DNA from: Hyphomicrobiales bacterium
GTDB taxonomy: Bacteria > Pseudomonadota > Alphaproteobacteria > Rhizobiales > Xanthobacteraceae
Reading direction: 5' to 3'
NCBI GenBank assembly: GCA_017305555.1
Contig: JAFKKM010000026.1
Span: 17,509 to 81,508, forward strand
DNA: 64,000 nt
Shown piece by piece: positions 16,903-25,548 of this stretch. Numbering within the stretch: position 1 is the stretch's first letter; each line of letters starts with the position of its first letter. The position numbers and the translations under genes were made by a program. The notes under the pieces are model-generated. The model was not told the DNA's origin. It worked only from the letters and a program-made list of their open reading frames with translations, and did no database searches.

Positions 16903-16951
16903 GAAAGGTGCGATCGAGCCGAATTTCGAGTGAGTTGCGGACAAGGCGCCG
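16903..16951 (-). promoter_or_regulatory. 49-bp bipartite motif, copy 3 (no start codon nearby)
   Basis: The pattern is intact (GTCC...GATCGCACCTTTC on the minus strand), 34 bp after the stop of AraC gene 2. No credible reading frame starts about 100 bp downstream; instead a hairpin and a terminator follow. It may drive the candidate small RNA, or be a leftover of the duplication that made the two AraC genes. Confidence 0.6.
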
Positions 16952-16984
16952 CCAAACGGTAGCGCTGCGGTTCTCGCGTGCGGA

Positions 16985-18064
16985 TCACAGCGCGCGTGTA
17001 GCGCTGCGAAAATCCGACGGACTCTTTCCGGTCCAGCGAATGAATGCATGGCGGAAATTTGCGGCGTCGCTGTAGCCCAGCCGTCCCGCGATTTCCTCGT
17101 TGGTCATTTGCGTCTTGCGCAGATATTCGATGGCCAACCGCATCCGCACCTCGGCCAGAAGATCGCGATAGGAGGTGCCCTCCGCCTCCAGCTTGCGTCG
17201 CAACGCGCGCGGATACATCTCCAGTTTCTCGGCGATCGTTTCAATGCTTGGATAACGCCCCGGCTGCTCGATCAGAATGCGGCGAATGTCGGCGGCAATG
17301 CCGCCGGTGCGGTTGATCTCGTCCAGCAACTGTTCGCACATCTCCCGCGCCATCTCGTGGGTGCGCGGATCGGCCAACTTCACCGCACGGTCGTCCCGCA
17401 GATGTTCGTAACGGCAACCGGATTGCTGGAACAAAATCGGACACTCGAAGATCCGGCCGTAGATGTCGGCATAAGGAGGCGGCGCGTAATCGAGGAGCAC
17501 CCGCGAAAAGACGAAATGCGGCCCGACGCGATCCTTGGTTGCCGTCAGGTGCGCCGCCAGGGCGAACTCGACCGCGAAACGGTGGAGGTCCTCGGTCGGA
17601 TTCGGCCAGTGCATCGGATCGAAGGCAACGAACACGGTATCTTCATCGGAAGAGATCGAAAAATCGCAGAACGGCCCGACAACCCGGATATACCTCGCCG
17701 CGAAATCACGCGCTTCGAGATGGGTTGCGCTGCTCAGCAAGGCATAACCATACATACCATACGCGGTGACGTGCATCCGCTGACCGGCGTGCAACGCCAT
17801 GGCAGGATCGTTCGACAGGCGGATCGCGTTGCGAATGACCCGATCAAGTTGCCGGTAGGAGATCTTGGTGGTGTGGCGACTGAGTTGCGGCACGGCAAGG
17901 CCGGTATCCTCGAGCACCCGGACCGGATCGACGCCCTGCCCCTCGAGCTCGGCCACGACCGCGGCGATGGTATGCGGCGAATACATGCGCTGCTCGAAGC
18001 TCGGCGGCGACTTGTGTGCCGAGTCTTCATTCACCAGCCGATCCGGCTTGTCCATCACAGCCAT
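16985..18064 (-). CDS. AraC-family transcription regulator 2
   Basis: 359 aa with the same architecture as regulator 1: an N-terminal ligand domain (S-N-D-P-A-M-A-L-H-A-G-Q-R-M-H-V-T-A-Y-G-M-Y-G-Y) and a C-terminal double helix-turn-helix (R-A-L-R-R-K-L-E-A-E-G-T-S-Y-R-D-L-L-A-E-V-R, then G-Y-S-D-A-A-N-F-R-H-A-F-I-R-W). The DNA-binding domains of the two are nearly identical, so they may share operators, while the ligand domains differ more. GGAGGG precedes ATG 18064. It is divergent from the acetoacetate decarboxylase operon, whose promoter region holds a motif copy. Confidence 0.9.
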   Translation of the reverse strand: MAVMDKPDRLVNEDSAHKSPPSFEQRMYSPHTIAAVVAELEGQGVDPVRVLEDTGLAVPQLSRHTTKISYRQLDRVIRNAIRLSNDPAMALHAGQRMHVTAYGMYGYALLSSATHLEARDFAARYIRVVGPFCDFSISSDEDTVFVAFDPMHWPNPTEDLHRFAVEFALAAHLTATKDRVGPHFVFSRVLLDYAPPPYADIYGRIFECPILFQQSGCRYEHLRDDRAVKLADPRTHEMAREMCEQLLDEINRTGGIAADIRRILIEQPGRYPSIETIAEKLEMYPRALRRKLEAEGTSYRDLLAEVRMRLAIEYLRKTQMTNEEIAGRLGYSDAANFRHAFIRWTGKSPSDFRSATRAL

Positions 18065-18508
18065 AGTCGCCCTCCATGCGCCTTAACCCGAATCCTCCCA
18101 GTCAGTCGTGTGCATTTTTTTAGGAAGGTAAGCCCGATCCCTCACCGAATGCAACGATCTCGATGACGAAGTCGATTTAGCATTCGCAACTTTTCCGCAA
18201 CGAATTTCATCCGCGACGATCGAACACCATTTGTTATTTATGGTTGCCGATGACTTTCGGTTGCAGCAATCGCCAACGTACCGTTGCAACAGAATGCGTA
18301 TGCGAATGCCGATCGCCGGAGCGGAACAGCTCCCAAGACCGCGATGATCACACCGGCGATGCAAGCGGCTTTTCAATTCCGGTCAAACCGCAATCGTCAA
18401 TTCGACCGCGTTCGGCTGAATATGAATCGTCTCTTGAATGCGGCGCAGCATGGAACGCATTTCATATCGGACTTATACAAGACAGGTCGGCTTACCAATT
18501 CGCATCTG
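18065..18508. other. Non-coding divergent region between AraC gene 2 and the adc operon
   Basis: This part of a 598-bp gap has no frame with a ribosome-binding site or recognisable domain. It is locally AT-rich around 18110-18250. The only clear structure in the gap is motif copy 4 at its right end. Promoters for both directions must lie here but I could not assign -35/-10 boxes with confidence. Confidence 0.5.
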
Positions 18509-18558
18509 CGACATTTCGTCCCCAAGTCACCCGCACAAAGGTCCAACCGCACCTTTTC
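18509..18558 (+). promoter_or_regulatory. 49-bp bipartite motif, copy 4 (upstream of adc)
   Basis: On the plus strand it reads CGTCC...CAAGTCACC...GGTCCAACCGCACCTTTTC, the same order and spacing as the three copies on the other strand. It ends 105 bp before the adc start, matching copies 1 and 2 (93 and 109 bp). Opposite strand but same orientation to the gene supports an operator role. Confidence 0.7.
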
Positions 18559-18662
18559 GGACGATCCGGGTTCGATACGCTGCCGCTTGAGAGATGCGAT
18601 CGCGACGGACAACGTCGGCGCCCGCCCCGGGTGAAATCAAAAGCATCTCCGGGAGGATTCCG

Positions 18663-19421
18663 ATGAAGCAGAAAGACGTGCTCAGGCAACTGACCACTCC
18701 GATCGGCGCCCCGGCCTTTCCACGCGGGCCGTTCCGGTTCACCAACCGCGAATATCTCAACATCCTCTATCGGACCGACATCGAGGCGCTGCGCGCCGTC
18801 GTTCCCGAACCGCTCGAAATCGACGATCCGCTGGTGCGCTGGGAAATCATGCGGATGCCCGACGTCTCGGGCCTCGGCGACTACACCGAATGCGGGCAAG
18901 CCATTCAGGTGCGGTTCGGCGAGGAAAAGGGCGAATACCTGCACGCGATGTATCTCGACAACCTGCCGGCACTGGCATCCGGCCGCGAGATCAGCGCCTA
19001 CCCCAAAGTCATCGGCAAGCCGCGACTCTATGTCGATTCCGATACGCTCGTCGGCACGCTGGACTACGGCACCCTGCGCGTCGCCACTGCTACCATGGGC
19101 TACAAGCATCGCGCCATGGATCTCGAAGTCGCGCGAAAGGAAATTTGCGTCCCCACCTTCATGCTGAAGATCCTGTGGACCTATGACAGCCCGAAACCGG
19201 CCGGCGAACCGCGCATCTGCGAACTACTGCGCACCGAAATCAACGACATCACAGTCAAGGGCGCATGGACCGGCCCGGCGCGGCTGGAACTGTTCGCGCA
19301 CGCGCTGGCGCCGATGGCAGACTTTCCGGTCCGCGAAGTGGTTGGAGCCAGCCACATCCTGACCGACCTGACGCTCGCGCGGGCCAAGCGTTGCTACAAC
19401 TATCTCGAGAGCACCGGCTAA
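18663..19421 (+). CDS. adc: Acetoacetate decarboxylase
   Basis: Converts acetoacetate to acetone and CO2 through a lysine Schiff base. The 252-aa protein is close along its whole length to the clostridial enzyme as I remember it: P-A-F-P-R-G-P near residue 17, V-V-P-E-P-L-E-I-D, and S-A-Y-P-K with the catalytic K115 at the same number as in Clostridium. The following residue is V116, where the clostridial enzyme has K116; that neighbour helps lower the pKa of K115. GGGAGG precedes ATG 18663. It is first in a four-gene plus-strand operon and has the AraC motif upstream. The true substrate may be a related beta-keto acid. Confidence 0.88.
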   Translation: MKQKDVLRQLTTPIGAPAFPRGPFRFTNREYLNILYRTDIEALRAVVPEPLEIDDPLVRWEIMRMPDVSGLGDYTECGQAIQVRFGEEKGEYLHAMYLDNLPALASGREISAYPKVIGKPRLYVDSDTLVGTLDYGTLRVATATMGYKHRAMDLEVARKEICVPTFMLKILWTYDSPKPAGEPRICELLRTEINDITVKGAWTGPARLELFAHALAPMADFPVREVVGASHILTDLTLARAKRCYNYLESTG

Positions 19422-19520
19422 CGGCCCGACGCCGAAACTCGCCGCATTCCGCGGCGGAGTTTCCTCAGCAAACTTCCAAGTCACAGCACATCACCACGCT
19501 CAAGCGGACGGGAGAAAGCC

Positions 19521-20501
19521 ATGTCGTCAGGAGGAAACCATTCGGCGGTGCTCAACCGCTACCGGAACACCTGCGTGATCGGCGCCGGCGTGATCGGCGC
19601 ATCGTGGACGGCGCTGTTTCTCGCACACGGCCTGAACGTCGTCGTCAACGATCCGCAACCGAACATCGCGGACGTGGTCCGGGCCATGCTGGCGAAAGCT
19701 GCGCCGACATTGAAGGCGCTCGGCCTTCCTCATGAGGGGCTCGACAAGAGCCTGCGCTTCGAGGCCGATCTCGAACGCGCCGTCGCCGGCGTCGACCTGA
19801 TTCAGGAGAACGGCCCGGAAAATCCGGAGTGGAAACAGAAGTTATGGGCGCGCATCGAACCTGCCTTGCCGAAGCACGCCCTGCTATTATCGTCGAGTTC
19901 GGCACGCCCCGCGACCGAGCAAGGCAAGCTGATGAAGGACGCGAGCCGCCTCCTAGTCGGCCACCCGTTCAATCCGCCGCATCTCATTCCGCTGGTCGAG
20001 GTGGTTCCCGGCGACCACACCGCGCCGGAAGCGACCGTCGACGCGGTCGCCTTCTATGAGGCGCTGGGCAAGGTGCCGCGCGTGCTGAAGAAGGAAATCC
20101 AGGGTTTCGTCGCCAACCGGCTGCAACGCGCCATCATGCGCGAGGCGTGTTATCTGGTGCAGGAAGGCGTCGTCACCGTCGATGAACTGGACGATATCGT
20201 CACAAGTTCGATCGGCCTGCGCTGGGCGGTGAACGGGCCGTTCAGTTCGTTCCACATGGGTGGCGGGCCGAAGGGGCTGGAGTCGTTCTTCCAACACCTC
20301 GGCAAGAACATGGCGGTGTCGTTCAAGATCATCCCACAGGTCGAACTCGACGAAAAACTTCAGCAAGTCATCATCGATCAGGCCGCCGCATCGTTCGGCA
20401 AGACGCCGATCCCGCAGATGGAACGCAAGCGCGACGATTCCCAACTGGCGATCCTGCACGCGCTGTCTGAGGTCGACGCGCAACAGGGCGGCCGATCATG
20501 A
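19521..20501 (+). CDS. 3-hydroxyacyl-CoA (or L-carnitine-type) dehydrogenase
   Basis: Oxidises a 3-hydroxyacyl substrate to the 3-oxo form with NAD. 326 aa: Rossmann motif G-A-G-V-I-G-A-S-W (about residues 21-29), Q-E-N-G-P-E in the middle, the H-P-F-N-P-P-H-L-I-P-L-V-E-V-V block (about residues 151-165), then the C-terminal helical dimer domain. The single-domain length and start resemble 3-hydroxybutyryl-CoA and L-carnitine dehydrogenases; sequence alone does not separate them. GGGAGAAAG precedes ATG 19521. It overlaps the next gene by four bases. Placed after adc, it may make the beta-keto acid that adc decarboxylates. Confidence 0.85.
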   Translation: MSSGGNHSAVLNRYRNTCVIGAGVIGASWTALFLAHGLNVVVNDPQPNIADVVRAMLAKAAPTLKALGLPHEGLDKSLRFEADLERAVAGVDLIQENGPENPEWKQKLWARIEPALPKHALLLSSSSARPATEQGKLMKDASRLLVGHPFNPPHLIPLVEVVPGDHTAPEATVDAVAFYEALGKVPRVLKKEIQGFVANRLQRAIMREACYLVQEGVVTVDELDDIVTSSIGLRWAVNGPFSSFHMGGGPKGLESFFQHLGKNMAVSFKIIPQVELDEKLQQVIIDQAAASFGKTPIPQMERKRDDSQLAILHALSEVDAQQGGRS

Positions 20502-21274
20502 GCGGTTCGCTTCACGGCCGTCGCGCCCTGGTGACCGCAGGCGCCGCGGGCATCGGCCGGGTCATCGCACAGCAACTGATCGACGCCGGCGCCCGCTGCA
20601 TGGTCTGCGATGTCGATGAGGCAGCGCTCGCAGACTACGCCGCAACGTTCGGCAAAGATCTTGCGGTGCGCGCCGACGTCGCCAACGAAGCGCAGGTCGA
20701 TGCGCTGTTCGGTGCGGTCGAGAAACAACTCGGCGGCCTCGATATCCTGATCAACAACGCAGGCATCTCCGGGCCGACGCTCCCGGTGGAAGAATTATCC
20801 CTTGCCGACTGGCAGCGCACCCTTGCCGTCAATCTCGACGGCCACTTCCTGTGTTCGCGGCGCGCAATCCCGCTGTTGCGCGCGGCGGGCGGCGGCAGCA
20901 TCGTCAACATGTCGTCGATCGGCGGCCGGCTCGGTTATCCGAAACGCGCAGCCTATGCGGCGGCGAAGTGGGGCATCATCGGCTTTACCAAGACATTATC
21001 GATCGAGCTGGGCCGGTTCGGCATCCGCGTCAACGCGATCCAGCCGGGCATGGTCGAAGGGCCGCGCGTCGAGCGCGTGATGCGCGAGAAGGCCGCATCC
21101 GCCGGCATCACCTATGAGGAACTTCAGCGGCGCGCGGCGAAGAACATTTCGCTGCGACACGGCGTAACCGCCGCCGACATCGCCGCGCTGGTGGTGTTCC
21201 TCGTCGGTGACGGCGGCAAGAATATTTCCGGGCAAGCCATCCCGGTCGACGGCGACCAGACCAGCCTCGGCTAG
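20498..21274 (+). CDS. Short-chain dehydrogenase/reductase of the adc operon
   Basis: 258 aa, starting at ATG 20498 inside the ATGA overlap with the previous gene. T-A-G-A-A-G-I-G (residues 13-20) is the coenzyme site, with N-N-A-G-I-S-G-P, a catalytic S in M-S-S-I-G-G-R, and Y-A-A-A-K-W. The W after the active-site lysine and the long G-M-V-E-G-P-R-V-E-R-V substrate loop are typical of a subgroup of hydroxy-acid SDRs. Translational coupling to the dehydrogenase suggests a shared pathway. Confidence 0.85.
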   Translation: MSGSLHGRRALVTAGAAGIGRVIAQQLIDAGARCMVCDVDEAALADYAATFGKDLAVRADVANEAQVDALFGAVEKQLGGLDILINNAGISGPTLPVEELSLADWQRTLAVNLDGHFLCSRRAIPLLRAAGGGSIVNMSSIGGRLGYPKRAAYAAAKWGIIGFTKTLSIELGRFGIRVNAIQPGMVEGPRVERVMREKAASAGITYEELQRRAAKNISLRHGVTAADIAALVVFLVGDGGKNISGQAIPVDGDQTSLG

Positions 21275-21362
21275 GTCGAAGCGCGGACGGCAACTGAACA
21301 AGAAGCAAGCCGCACCGCGGCTGCTCCATCACGATCAACACTACAGCTCAGGGAGGGATGCC

Positions 21363-22565
21363 ATGACCGGAATTCTTGAGGGCCTCAAAGTGATCGATTG
21401 CGGCAGTTTCATCGCCGCCGCTATCGCCGGCACGGTGATGGCCGACTTCGGCGCCAACGTCATCAAGGTCGAACCGCCCGGCACGGGCGACGCCTATCGC
21501 CACGTCACGCGAAATCCGGGGATGCCGAAGTCCGAGCACAATTACGGCTGGCTGCTCGACAACCGCAGCAAGCGCGGCCTCGCGCTCAACCTCGCCTCAC
21601 CCGCCGGGCAGGATGTGCTGCACAACCTCGTCAAGGGCGCAGACGTCTTCATCACCAACCAGCCGCTCGCCGTGCGCAAGAAGCTGCGGACCGATTACGA
21701 GACGCTTTCCGCGCTCAACGACCGGCTGGTCTACGCGTCGTTTACCGGCTATGGCGAGACCGGCGACGAATCCGGCAAGCCGGGCTTTGACCTCACCGCT
21801 TACTGGGCGCGCTCCGGCCTGATGGATCAGGTGGTGCCGCACGCCGGCGCGACGCCGGCCCGCGCGCTAAGCGGCATGGGCGATCATCCGTCCGGGGTGT
21901 CGCTGTTCTCTGCGATCATGCTGGCGCTCTATCAGCGCGAGCGCACCGGGCGCGGCGCGCATGTCGGCTCGTCGCTGATCGCCAACGGCGTCTGGGCCAA
22001 CGGCGTCTGGGCGCAGGCAGCGCTGTGCGGCGCGGCGTTCCAGCCGCGACCGCCGCGCGAACAGAGCTTCAATGCGCTGTCCTGCTACTACCGCTGCCGC
22101 GACGGCGGCTGGCTGCTGCTGGCGCTCGTCAACGAAGACAAGCACTGGCCGGTGCTGGCGAAATGCCTCGGCCGCGAGGAACTGCCGTCCGATCCGCGCT
22201 TTGCCGACCGCGCGGGGCGCTCGAAGAACTCGACGTCCTTGATCGCGGAGCTCGACGCCGCCTTCGCCACCCGCGACAGCGGCGACTGGCGCGCGCTGTT
22301 CATGGCCAACGGACTGGTGTTCGAGGCGGTGGCGACGATGGATCAGGTCGCCAACGACCCGCAAATGCACAAGACCGAGGTACTGCTGCCGTTCGAGGGC
22401 GACACCATGCTGACGGTGAACAGCCCGTTCTTCGTCACCGGCGCCAACAAAGTGACGCCGCGCAAGCCGCCTGAACTCGGCCAGCACAACGAGCAGATCT
22501 TGCGCGAAGCCGGCTACGATGCCGCCGCCATCGCGCAACTGCGCGAGAGCAAGGCGTTCGGATAG
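21363..22565 (+). CDS. CaiB/BaiF-type (class III) CoA-transferase
   Basis: Moves CoA between carboxylic acids. 400 aa from ATG 21363, with GGGAGG eight bases upstream; a longer in-frame start is not supported. Family marks are L-x-V-I-D-C-G-S-F near the start, A-D-F-G-A-N-V-I-K-V-E-P-P (residues 27-39), N-K/R-S-K-R-G-L-A-L-N-L, and the catalytic aspartate D143 in G-F-D-L-T-A-Y-W. It is the last gene of the plus-strand operon, 89 bp after the SDR, and ends 7 bp from the convergent SDR gene. It probably activates the acid substrate of this pathway. Confidence 0.9.
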   Translation: MTGILEGLKVIDCGSFIAAAIAGTVMADFGANVIKVEPPGTGDAYRHVTRNPGMPKSEHNYGWLLDNRSKRGLALNLASPAGQDVLHNLVKGADVFITNQPLAVRKKLRTDYETLSALNDRLVYASFTGYGETGDESGKPGFDLTAYWARSGLMDQVVPHAGATPARALSGMGDHPSGVSLFSAIMLALYQRERTGRGAHVGSSLIANGVWANGVWAQAALCGAAFQPRPPREQSFNALSCYYRCRDGGWLLLALVNEDKHWPVLAKCLGREELPSDPRFADRAGRSKNSTSLIAELDAAFATRDSGDWRALFMANGLVFEAVATMDQVANDPQMHKTEVLLPFEGDTMLTVNSPFFVTGANKVTPRKPPELGQHNEQILREAGYDAAAIAQLRESKAFG

Positions 22566-22571
22566 CGCGGG

Positions 22572-23342
22572 CTACACCGCGCGGCTTTGTACCGGCGCGC
22601 GGCCGCCGCCGTCGGCGACCAGCGTTGCGCCGGTGACGAAGGAGGCTTCGTCCGACGCCAGGAACAGGCAGCACGCTGCGATCTCCTCCGGCTGCGCCAT
22701 GCGTCCCAGCGCGATGCGGCCCGCCGTCGCGGCGAACTCAATCTCGGGCGTGCTGTTGTTTGTCTCGGCGGCGAGCTGCATTTCGTATTCGCTCATCGGG
22801 GTGCGGACCCAACCCGGCGCGACCGCATTGGCGCGTACCCCGAAAGGCCCGCCGGCGTAGGCCAGCGAGCGCGTGTAGGACACGACAGCGGCCTTGCTCG
22901 CCGCATAACTGGCGCTGTCCGGGCTGGCGTTGAAGGCCGCGACCGAGGCGACGTTCACCACCGCGCCGCCGCGCCGTTGCAGTAGCTGCAGCGCCGCGCG
23001 GCATACCCTCATCGTGCCGGTGACATTGACCGCGAACGTCTTCGCCCAGACATCGTCGGTGATCGTCTCCGGCCGATCCGGCGTGATGATGCCGGCGGCG
23101 TTGACGACGATATCGAGTTGACCGTCACACGCATTCAACGCAGCATCGATATCGGCCTGCTGCGTGACATCGCCATGCACCGCGCGGCCGCCAATTCCAT
23201 TCGCAAGCTCATCGAGCAGCGCTCCACCAAAACCGAACGCGACGACGCGCGCGCCGTGCCGCGCGAACAGTTCAGCAGTGGCGCGGCCGATCCCGGTCGC
23301 GGCACCGGTGACGAGCGCCTGTCGCCCTTCCAGCCGCCGCAT
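22572..23342 (-). CDS. Short-chain dehydrogenase/reductase
   Basis: 256 aa from ATG 23342, which overlaps the stop of the upstream SDR (TGATG). T-G-A-A-T-G-I-G is the coenzyme site (about residues 11-18), N-A-A-G replaces N-N-A-G, and the active-site pair is in Y-A-A-S-K. The C-terminus has the standard G-A-T-L-V-A-D-G-G. It is translationally coupled to a second SDR and to an aminotransferase, suggesting oxidation or reduction of a carbonyl made by the aminotransferase. Confidence 0.85.
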   Translation of the reverse strand: MRRLEGRQALVTGAATGIGRATAELFARHGARVVAFGFGGALLDELANGIGGRAVHGDVTQQADIDAALNACDGQLDIVVNAAGIITPDRPETITDDVWAKTFAVNVTGTMRVCRAALQLLQRRGGAVVNVASVAAFNASPDSASYAASKAAVVSYTRSLAYAGGPFGVRANAVAPGWVRTPMSEYEMQLAAETNNSTPEIEFAATAGRIALGRMAQPEEIAACCLFLASDEASFVTGATLVADGGGRAPVQSRAV

Positions 23343-24142
23343 CAGCGCTCCCCCCACTGCCGCTCGACGGCGAAGCCGGTTTCCGGCAAGGTCGAACCGC
23401 CATCGACCACGATGGTTTGCCCGGTGACGTACTTGGCTTGCGGCGAAGCCAGATAGAGCATGGCGAAGGCGATGTCGTCGGCCTCACCCATCCACCCCAT
23501 CGGCACGAAATGTTCGATGCGTTGCCGATTCTCAGGCTGGCTCATGGTGCCGCGCCCCGGCTTGGCGATGAAGCCCGCCTCGACGCCATTGACCGTAATG
23601 CCATCGCGCGCCAGTTCGAACGCCGCGCCGCGCAGGAACGCATTGGCACCGGCCTTCGCCGCCGAGTAATGCGCGCCGCCGCCCATCGCGACCCGCGCCG
23701 AGACCGACGACGTCACCAATATGCGGCCCGCACCGACACGCTTCATGTGCGGCACCGCCGCTTGCGCCAGCCAGATCGCGGCATTGAGATTCAGCGCCAG
23801 CACCTCGTCCAGCTTGTCCTGATCGAGTTCATCGAGCGACGCCCACGGGCAGCCGCCGGCGTTATGGACAAGGATATCGAGCCGACCATGCTTATTGGCA
23901 ACGCCATCGATCAATCCGCGAAGGCTGGCACGGTCGAGCCGGTCGAACGGTGTCACGTCGGCCTTGAGTTGCCGCGCTTTGAGAGCAGCGGCCAGTTCCT
24001 CCGCTACATCCGTCGTGCGGTTGGCGATCACGACATGCGCGCCGGCTTCCGCAAAACGCGTGACGATGGCCGCGCCGATGCCCCGGCCGCCGCCGGTGAC
24101 CAGCGCGACCTTCCCGGTCAGATCGAACGGACGCCTGCTCAC
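23342..24142 (-). CDS. Short-chain dehydrogenase/reductase, coupled to aminotransferase
   Basis: 266 aa from GTG 24142, two bases after the aminotransferase stop, with AAGGTG upstream. A longer frame that reads back into the aminotransferase gene is an artefact. T-G-G-G-R-G-I-G marks the coenzyme site, H-N-A-G-G-C-P the N-N-A-G region (with H for N), S-S-V-S-A-R the serine and Y-S-A-A-K the tyrosine/lysine. The substrate is unknown. It is one of eight SDRs in the window. Confidence 0.83.
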   Translation of the reverse strand: MSRRPFDLTGKVALVTGGGRGIGAAIVTRFAEAGAHVVIANRTTDVAEELAAALKARQLKADVTPFDRLDRASLRGLIDGVANKHGRLDILVHNAGGCPWASLDELDQDKLDEVLALNLNAAIWLAQAAVPHMKRVGAGRILVTSSVSARVAMGGGAHYSAAKAGANAFLRGAAFELARDGITVNGVEAGFIAKPGRGTMSQPENRQRIEHFVPMGWMGEADDIAFAMLYLASPQAKYVTGQTIVVDGGSTLPETGFAVERQWGER

Positions 24143-24144
24143 GC

Positions 24145-25548
24145 TCAGATCACCTTGGCCTGTTGCAGCAATGCGACGAACCTCGCGAACACCTCGGCGT
24201 GGCGCGCGACGTCGACGGCCTCCGTTGCCGGGCAGATCAAGAACATGGTGTGGAACGGCGTCACCAGAATGCCCTCGTTCATGTAGAAGGCGTGCAGCAG
24301 CGTCTCCAGATTGGCGCGCCGTCCGGCGATGACATCGGCGCCACTCTTGGGCGGCGACGGCATGAACATGATTTCCGCGCGCGCCCCGACTTGCGTGACA
24401 TGCCACGGCAGACGGTTGGCGTCGATGATCGCGCGCGCATCGTCAGCGAGTTTTGAGGCGAGGCCGATCATGTGCTGGTAGTTCGCGGGCGTCAGCACCT
24501 CCTCGAGCACGGCACGCATCGTCGCCACCGTCAAGGCGTTGCCGGCGAGCGTGCCGCCGATGCCGAGATGCGCTGACTGGCGAATGCGCGGATTGACGCG
24601 CGGCACGATGGCCCAGACGCGCTCGGCGATCTCCTGCGTCAGGCCGAACACCGCCGCCGGAATGCCGCCCGCGATCGCCTTGCCGGCAACCAGAATGTCC
24701 GGCTCCAGTCCATGCAGCGCCGTGTAGCCGCCGGGGCCCGAGGACAACGTATGGGTCTCGTCGATCACCAGCACGGTGCCGGTACGCCGCGTCAACTCGC
24801 GCAGCGCGGTATGGAATCCATCCGCCGGAGGGATCATGCCGAAGTTGGTCATGATCGGCTCGGTCAGCACGCAGGCGACGTCGCCATCCGCAAGCGCCGC
24901 CTCAAGCGCGGCGAGATCGTTGAACTCGACGACCTTGGAGACGGCTGCGTGGTTGACCCCGTTGGGGTGGATCATGTTGCGCAGACCGATCTTGCCGTCG
25001 CGGATTTCGACATGCGCCTCCTCGACGCCGCCGTGATAGCAGCCCGAGAACACCAGCACTTTGGTGCGGCCGGTGATCATCCGCGCGATACGGATGGCGC
25101 CGCGATTGGCATCGGTCGCGGATGTTGTCAGCGTCCAGTACGGCAGACCGAAGCGCCGCGTCAGTTCCTGACCGACCCACAGGCTATCCTCGGTCGGCAG
25201 CATCATCGTGGTGCCGCGCGCAAGCTGGCGCTGCGTCGCTTGCAGCACCGGCGCCGGCGTGTGGCCGCACATGCCGCCGGTGTCGCCGAGACAGAAGTCG
25301 ACATATTCGCGGCCATCGATGTCGCGAATGCGCGCGCCTTGCGCCTGATCAACATAGACCGGAAAGCCGCCGGCCCAACGCCGCATCCAGTGCGACGGAC
25401 CGCCGAACAGGAAATGCGTCTGCCCCTCCTGCCACGCCGCCGCCGAGCGCGGATGGCTTTGCAGAAAGCGCGCCTGCTCCGCATCGAGCAGCGCTTCGAT
25501 CGTCGCGTCCGCGGTCACTTGCATTGTCACTGTCATGAATTTGTCCAT
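24145..25548 (-). CDS. Class III aminotransferase, glutamate-1-semialdehyde-aminomutase type
   Basis: 467 aa PLP enzyme. G-C-Y-H-G-G (about residues 168-173), V-I-D-E-T-H-T (about 262) and the Schiff-base lysine in V-A-G-K-A-I-A-G-G-I-P (about 288) place it in the GSA/beta-amino-acid group. The usual phosphate-binding S/T-G-T-E-A reads T-S-A-T-D-A here, and the usual D-E-V is D-E-T, so substrate handling is probably unusual. It is not likely to be the haem-pathway enzyme, since it is clustered with two SDRs and an IclR regulator. The ATG 25548 abuts a 17-bp palindrome and has no clear ribosome-binding site; ATG 25536 and 25524 are alternatives. Confidence 0.83.
   Translation of the reverse strand: MDKFMTVTMQVTADATIEALLDAEQARFLQSHPRSAAAWQEGQTHFLFGGPSHWMRRWAGGFPVYVDQAQGARIRDIDGREYVDFCLGDTGGMCGHTPAPVLQATQRQLARGTTMMLPTEDSLWVGQELTRRFGLPYWTLTTSATDANRGAIRIARMITGRTKVLVFSGCYHGGVEEAHVEIRDGKIGLRNMIHPNGVNHAAVSKVVEFNDLAALEAALADGDVACVLTEPIMTNFGMIPPADGFHTALRELTRRTGTVLVIDETHTLSSGPGGYTALHGLEPDILVAGKAIAGGIPAAVFGLTQEIAERVWAIVPRVNPRIRQSAHLGIGGTLAGNALTVATMRAVLEEVLTPANYQHMIGLASKLADDARAIIDANRLPWHVTQVGARAEIMFMPSPPKSGADVIAGRRANLETLLHAFYMNEGILVTPFHTMFLICPATEAVDVARHAEVFARFVALLQQAKVI

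Noticed and set aside
16623..16988. Minus-strand frame between the AraC genes
   Set aside because: It reads through two motif copies and a terminator; composition is not protein-like.
18284..18634. 116-codon plus-strand frame before adc
   Set aside because: No ribosome-binding site or domain, and it crosses motif copy 4 and the adc leader.
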